DNA of 55,445 bases from Prevotellaceae bacterium UBA1743 (GTDB lineage: Bacteria; Bacteroidota; Bacteroidia; Bacteroidales; Bacteroidaceae): contig DCHV01000032.1 in NCBI GenBank assembly GCA_002314945.1, positions 55,909 through 111,353 of the forward strand. The letters run 5' to 3'. Below the pieces are notes generated by a model. The model was not told the origin of the DNA and searched no databases. It worked only from the letters and a program-made list of their open reading frames with translations. The position numbers and the translations under genes are program-made. Below, piece after piece: positions 51,935-55,445 of the stretch. How positions within the stretch are numbered: position 1 is the stretch's first letter; the number at the start of each line of letters is the position of its first letter.

Positions 51935-54835
51935 ATGAAAAGAAGTTTGTTTACAATAGGATTGGCCGTGTTGGCCCTGCAAGCATGTGATACGGCACAA
52001 GATAGTGGTCCAATAAGCACGCTATGGGAAATAGGAACCAGTGACAATAGTCCTGCAGAATTTGCTATGGCTCCTGATGGCTATAGCGAGTATGTGACTA
52101 AGGATTTCGGTTTTGAGGATAGACAGTATGTGATAGGACATTCCACACCGGCTGAGGATTGTCCCTACGCTTTGCCTGGCCCTCTGGATGAATGGGGCGG
52201 CACAAGCTACTCGGCTGGTTGGCGTACTCATGATATCAATATACTCTTCGGTATCGACTGCCTGAAGAAAGATGCTGAAGGTGTGCTGGAGGTTGATTTG
52301 GTGGATGTAAATCCCAGAGGCTCCGTGGTTAAACTAAGCGTAAACGGTCGTTCGCAACGCTATGAGCTGACAGGTACTTCAGACGACCCAATATTTGGCA
52401 ACTGTGAAAATGCACAGGAGAAAGTATTACGTTTTCCTGTCAAACGTGAGGACTTGATACGTGGTGACAATCATGTATGTGTCTCGGTAGCTGAAGGGTA
52501 TTGGATTCTGATCGACCAGATACGTATGCTGGCTAAAGGTGTTGAACTGAAAGATAAGGAACATACAGCCAATCTGCTGGATGTAAAGACAATAAAATAT
52601 GACCTGAATGGAGGACCTAAACAGAAATTCCGTAGTGTTACCGATTATGTAGATACAAGCATTGGCGTGGGACACTCCCGCTGGATGATTGCTCCAGGCC
52701 CCTGGATGCCTTTTAGTATGGTGAAACTGAGTCCTGATAATCAGAATCCTGGTTGGCAAGGTGGTTATCAACATACAATAGAGACATTAGGTTGTATGAG
52801 CCATATCCACGAATGGACGATGGCAGGACTTGGTATGATGCCAACCAACGGTCCTCTTCAGATTCAGGTGGGTGACCAGTTGAAACCCGACGAGGGGTAC
52901 CGCTCACGCATAGACAAGAGTTCGGAGAAGACGCCTTTAGGATATTATAGCGTGCGATTGACTGATACGGATATCCTGTTAGAGGCATCTGCCACTACAA
53001 GATGCTCTATGCAACGATATACTTTCCCGTCAAACCAACCTGGTCGTGTGATGATAGACCTGCAGATACCTGCTGAATATACCTATCAGTTGGAACAAGT
53101 GGAAATGAAGCAAATCAGTGACTATCGCATAGAAGGATTCTCGCATCAACTTACTCCTCGCGTGTGGGGACCTAATGCCGATCAGGAATACACAATCCAT
53201 TTTGTGATGGAATTTGACAAACCTATCCAGAAAAGCGGATACTGGGTGAATGATAGTATATCCGAGGGACGTGCTCTCGCTGGTGAACATCTGGATGATG
53301 CAGGCTTCTATGTAGAGTTTGATACAAAGGAAAATCCTGTGGTACAAGTGCGAACAGGTATATCATTTGTGAGCCTTGAAAATGCTGCTCTTAACTTGGA
53401 AACTGAAATAGTAAAGCCCTGTGGATGGAATCTGGATAAGGTGGTGAAACTGCAACGTGATGCTTGGGAAGACCTTTTAGGCCGTGTAGAGATAGAGACA
53501 GATGTCTTGCGTGAAAAGGTGCGCTTCTATACTAATCTATACCGCTCGATGTGTCGTAATACATTCAGCGATGTAAATGGCGATTGGATGGGCCCTGATG
53601 GTAATGTACATCGTTTTGAGGATCCCCAGAATGAAGTTGCATTAGGTTGTGATGCTTTCTGGAATACGTTCTGGAATCTGAATCAGGTGTGGAACTTGAT
53701 TACCCCAGAATGGGCTTCACGCTGGGTACATTCCCAATTGGCGATGTATGATGCTGGCGGTTGGCTTGCCAAGGGCCCTGCAGGTATGAAGTATATTCCA
53801 GTGATGGTGGCTGAGCATGAGATACCTCAGATGGTTTCTACCTGGCAGATGGGCATACGTGACTATGATGCAAAGCACGCTTTGGAGGCTATGATTCATC
53901 AGCAGACAGCACCTGCCGTACGAATGAAAGGTGGATATGCTGGTAATGACGGCCTCTTCTCATACTTGAAGTATCACTATATTCCTATTGAGTTGGGTAC
54001 CTTCAGCAACTCCCTCGAATATTCCTTTGACGACTGGACAGTAGGGCAGTTTGCACTCGCCTTGGGTGACGAGGAAGCCTATAAGACCTTCAACGAACGT
54101 GGCTCCTGGTGGCGAAATGCCATCAATCCTGAAGACGGCTATGCCCACATGCGTGATAGCTTAGGCGGATGGGTGGAGAATTTCGATCCCTTCAAGTCGG
54201 GTGTAGGTGCTCACTATGTGGAAGGTAACGCATGGCAGTTGAGCTATTTCGTGCCGCAAGACTTACCAGGGCTCGTGGATATTATGGGCAAGAAGGCCTT
54301 TGTGGAACGTCTGGATTGGGGATTCCAAACCAGCGACAAGGTACGCTACAATGCCCCCAATGATGTGTTTGAGAGTTATCCTGTTGTGCAAGGAAATCAG
54401 CAGAGTATGCACTTTGCCTTCCTCTTCAACTGGGCAGGACGTCCCGACTTGACACAGAAGTGGACACGCTCTATTCTGGATCGCTACTATGGGTATGGTC
54501 AGGCAAATGCGTATTTGGGTGACGAGGATCAAGGGCAGATGAGTGCTTGGTTTGTCATGGCATCTTTAGGACTCTTCCAGACAGACGGAGGTTGTCGTAC
54601 AGAACCTATCTATGAGATAGCAAGTCCCCTCTATCCTCGTGTTACCATTCATTTGGGTGAACGATATGGACGTGGAAAGGATTTTGTGATAGAGGCACAC
54701 AATACCTCCGCTACTCACAAATATGTACAGAGCGCTACACTCAACGGCAAGAAACTTGACTCGTTCTATTTCCCGGCCAGCGAACTCCTGAAGGGTGGTA
54801 AACTGGTACTGGAGATGAGCGATACGCCGAAATAG
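51935..54835 (+). CDS. GH92 alpha-mannosidase lipoprotein with extra N-terminal beta-sandwich
   Basis: The 966-residue protein has a lipoprotein signal ending 'ALQAC' (C18). Residues about 25-210 form a beta-rich module ('TLWEIGTSDNSPAEFAMAPD', 'YSAGWRTHDINILFG', 'VVKLSVNGRSQRYELTG') that resembles the domain III type module of PL4 rhamnogalacturonan lyases, here likely glycan-binding. GH92 follows: 'VDTSIGVGHSRWMIAPG', 'MSHIHEWTMAGLGMMP', 'GCDAFWNTFWNLNQVWNL', 'VEGNAWQLSYFVPQDLPGL' and 'YLGDEDQGQMSAWFVMASLG' (from about residue 860). It is about 200 residues longer than the other GH92 here because of the added module. No clear promoter precedes it; it may be read with the symporter gene. Confidence 0.93.
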   Translation: MKRSLFTIGLAVLALQACDTAQDSGPISTLWEIGTSDNSPAEFAMAPDGYSEYVTKDFGFEDRQYVIGHSTPAEDCPYALPGPLDEWGGTSYSAGWRTHDINILFGIDCLKKDAEGVLEVDLVDVNPRGSVVKLSVNGRSQRYELTGTSDDPIFGNCENAQEKVLRFPVKREDLIRGDNHVCVSVAEGYWILIDQIRMLAKGVELKDKEHTANLLDVKTIKYDLNGGPKQKFRSVTDYVDTSIGVGHSRWMIAPGPWMPFSMVKLSPDNQNPGWQGGYQHTIETLGCMSHIHEWTMAGLGMMPTNGPLQIQVGDQLKPDEGYRSRIDKSSEKTPLGYYSVRLTDTDILLEASATTRCSMQRYTFPSNQPGRVMIDLQIPAEYTYQLEQVEMKQISDYRIEGFSHQLTPRVWGPNADQEYTIHFVMEFDKPIQKSGYWVNDSISEGRALAGEHLDDAGFYVEFDTKENPVVQVRTGISFVSLENAALNLETEIVKPCGWNLDKVVKLQRDAWEDLLGRVEIETDVLREKVRFYTNLYRSMCRNTFSDVNGDWMGPDGNVHRFEDPQNEVALGCDAFWNTFWNLNQVWNLITPEWASRWVHSQLAMYDAGGWLAKGPAGMKYIPVMVAEHEIPQMVSTWQMGIRDYDAKHALEAMIHQQTAPAVRMKGGYAGNDGLFSYLKYHYIPIELGTFSNSLEYSFDDWTVGQFALALGDEEAYKTFNERGSWWRNAINPEDGYAHMRDSLGGWVENFDPFKSGVGAHYVEGNAWQLSYFVPQDLPGLVDIMGKKAFVERLDWGFQTSDKVRYNAPNDVFESYPVVQGNQQSMHFAFLFNWAGRPDLTQKWTRSILDRYYGYGQANAYLGDEDQGQMSAWFVMASLGLFQTDGGCRTEPIYEIASPLYPRVTIHLGERYGRGKDFVIEAHNTSATHKYVQSATLNGKKLDSFYFPASELLKGGKLVLEMSDTPK

Positions 54836-54846
54836 TTTCTCACGGA

Positions 54847-55445
54847 ATGAACCATTCGTTCCAACTTACCTCAAAGTATGCTCCCACAGGCGATCAACCT
54901 GAGGCTATTCGTCAGTTGACGGAAGGTATTCTCTCAGGCCTTCCTGCTCAGACGCTATTGGGGGTAACAGGAAGTGGTAAGACTTTCACTATCGCCAATG
55001 TGATCGCCAATGTGGGGAAACCCACGTTGATTCTGAGTCACAACAAGACGCTGGCAGCACAGTTGTATGGGGAAATGAAACAATTCTTTCCGCAGAACGC
55101 TGTGGAGTACTATGTCAGTTACTACGACTACTACCAACCCGAGGCATACATCCCCAGTACAGATACGTACATAGAGAAAGACCTTGCTATCAATGCTGAG
55201 ATAGACAAACTGCGACTGTCTGCCACGAGTGCCTTGCTGAGTGGAAGAAAGGATGTGGTAGTGGTGAGTAGTGTGTCGTGCATCTATGGCATGGGAAATC
55301 CCTCTGCTTTCTACGAGAATGTTATTCCGCTGAAGGTGGGACAACGACTTGACCGTAACGAACTATTACGTCGCTTGACTGCAAGTTTGTATGTCCGCAA
55401 TGACGTATCACTGAATCGTGGTGAAATGCGCGTGAAAGGTGATAC
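54847..55445 (+). CDS. uvrB: UvrABC excinuclease subunit B (partial, runs off the right edge)
   Basis: An open frame from the ATG at 54847 to the window end gives 199 codons of UvrB. It opens 'MNHSFQLTSKYAPTGDQPEA', has the Walker A motif 'GVTGSGKT' (residues 39-46), 'LSHNKTLAAQLYGEMK' (motif Ia), the beta-hairpin that clamps DNA, 'YYVSYYDYYQPEAYIPSTDT' with following 'YIEKD', and 'VVSSVSCIYGMG'. UvrB verifies damage in nucleotide excision repair. It follows the GH92 gene after 11 nt and may be transcribed with it. Confidence 0.97.
   Translation, partial: MNHSFQLTSKYAPTGDQPEAIRQLTEGILSGLPAQTLLGVTGSGKTFTIANVIANVGKPTLILSHNKTLAAQLYGEMKQFFPQNAVEYYVSYYDYYQPEAYIPSTDTYIEKDLAINAEIDKLRLSATSALLSGRKDVVVVSSVSCIYGMGNPSAFYENVIPLKVGQRLDRNELLRRLTASLYVRNDVSLNRGEMRVKGD

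Overview
The window looks like a chromosomal segment of a Bacteroidales bacterium, plausibly the Bacteroides/Prevotella/Paraprevotella side. Three things support this: promoters of the Bacteroidetes type (TTTG, 19-20 bp, TAnnTTTG) stand before most transcription units; there are many secreted or lipoprotein glycoside hydrolases; and the housekeeping genes (bifunctional HisB, DAHP synthase fused to chorismate mutase, SO_0444-type permease, DUF4348 lipoprotein, MurB) are typical of the order. No rRNA, tRNA, CRISPR array, insertion sequence or SusC/SusD pair was seen. Two genes run off the edges: a large surface protein on the left and uvrB on the right.

Layout. 1-3485 (minus): a big secreted repeat protein. 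3486-4250: a long non-coding stretch with an inverted array of GCGTGACA octamers and an A-rich 22-bp tandem repeat. 4251-6291: a uroporphyrinogen-decarboxylase-fold methyltransferase and a LacI regulator. 6301-6556: a promoter-bearing repeat element. 6576-13734: a tightly packed operon of a Dabb protein, hisG, a hisD-hisC fusion, hisB, recR, a membrane protein, a GT2 glycosyltransferase and a GNAT acetyltransferase. 13739-16755: pheS facing away from a DUF4348 lipoprotein and murB. 16756-32620 (minus): seven closely spaced genes, namely three GH2 enzymes, a complete tripartite RND efflux pump and a GH76 enzyme. 32933-36219: a GH92 mannosidase and a Cys-rich DUF1080 lipoprotein. 36278-38601 (minus): a metal-efflux-type permease, a small TPR protein and DAHP synthase/chorismate mutase. 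38716-41875: mtnN and a GH78-like enzyme. 41889-44540 (minus): a further GH2. 44832-50291: a small ORF, a membrane protein, two metal-dependent amidohydrolases of the ACMSD/gamma-resorcylate decarboxylase type (one a lipoprotein) and a secreted GH2. 50493-54835: an alanine/cation symporter and a GH92 lipoprotein with an extra N-terminal domain. 54847 onward: uvrB.

How it fits together. About nine carbohydrate-active enzymes (five GH2, two GH92, one GH76, one GH78-like, plus DUF1080) imply periplasmic or surface trimming of galactose-, mannose- and rhamnose-containing glycans. They are spread over several units with no SusCD uptake system. Two layouts stand out: an RND pump embedded in a glycosidase operon, and a secreted GH2 paired with a predicted surface lipoprotein amidohydrolase whose cytosolic relative lies just upstream, which could together process a glycosylated aromatic acid (inference). 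The most original non-coding signal is a repeat seen at 6301-6556 and 35194-35312. Its last copy is an intact promoter, its earlier copies share one T-to-C change in the -7 box followed by a hairpin, and the arms of a dyad around the -33 box vary in a compensatory way.
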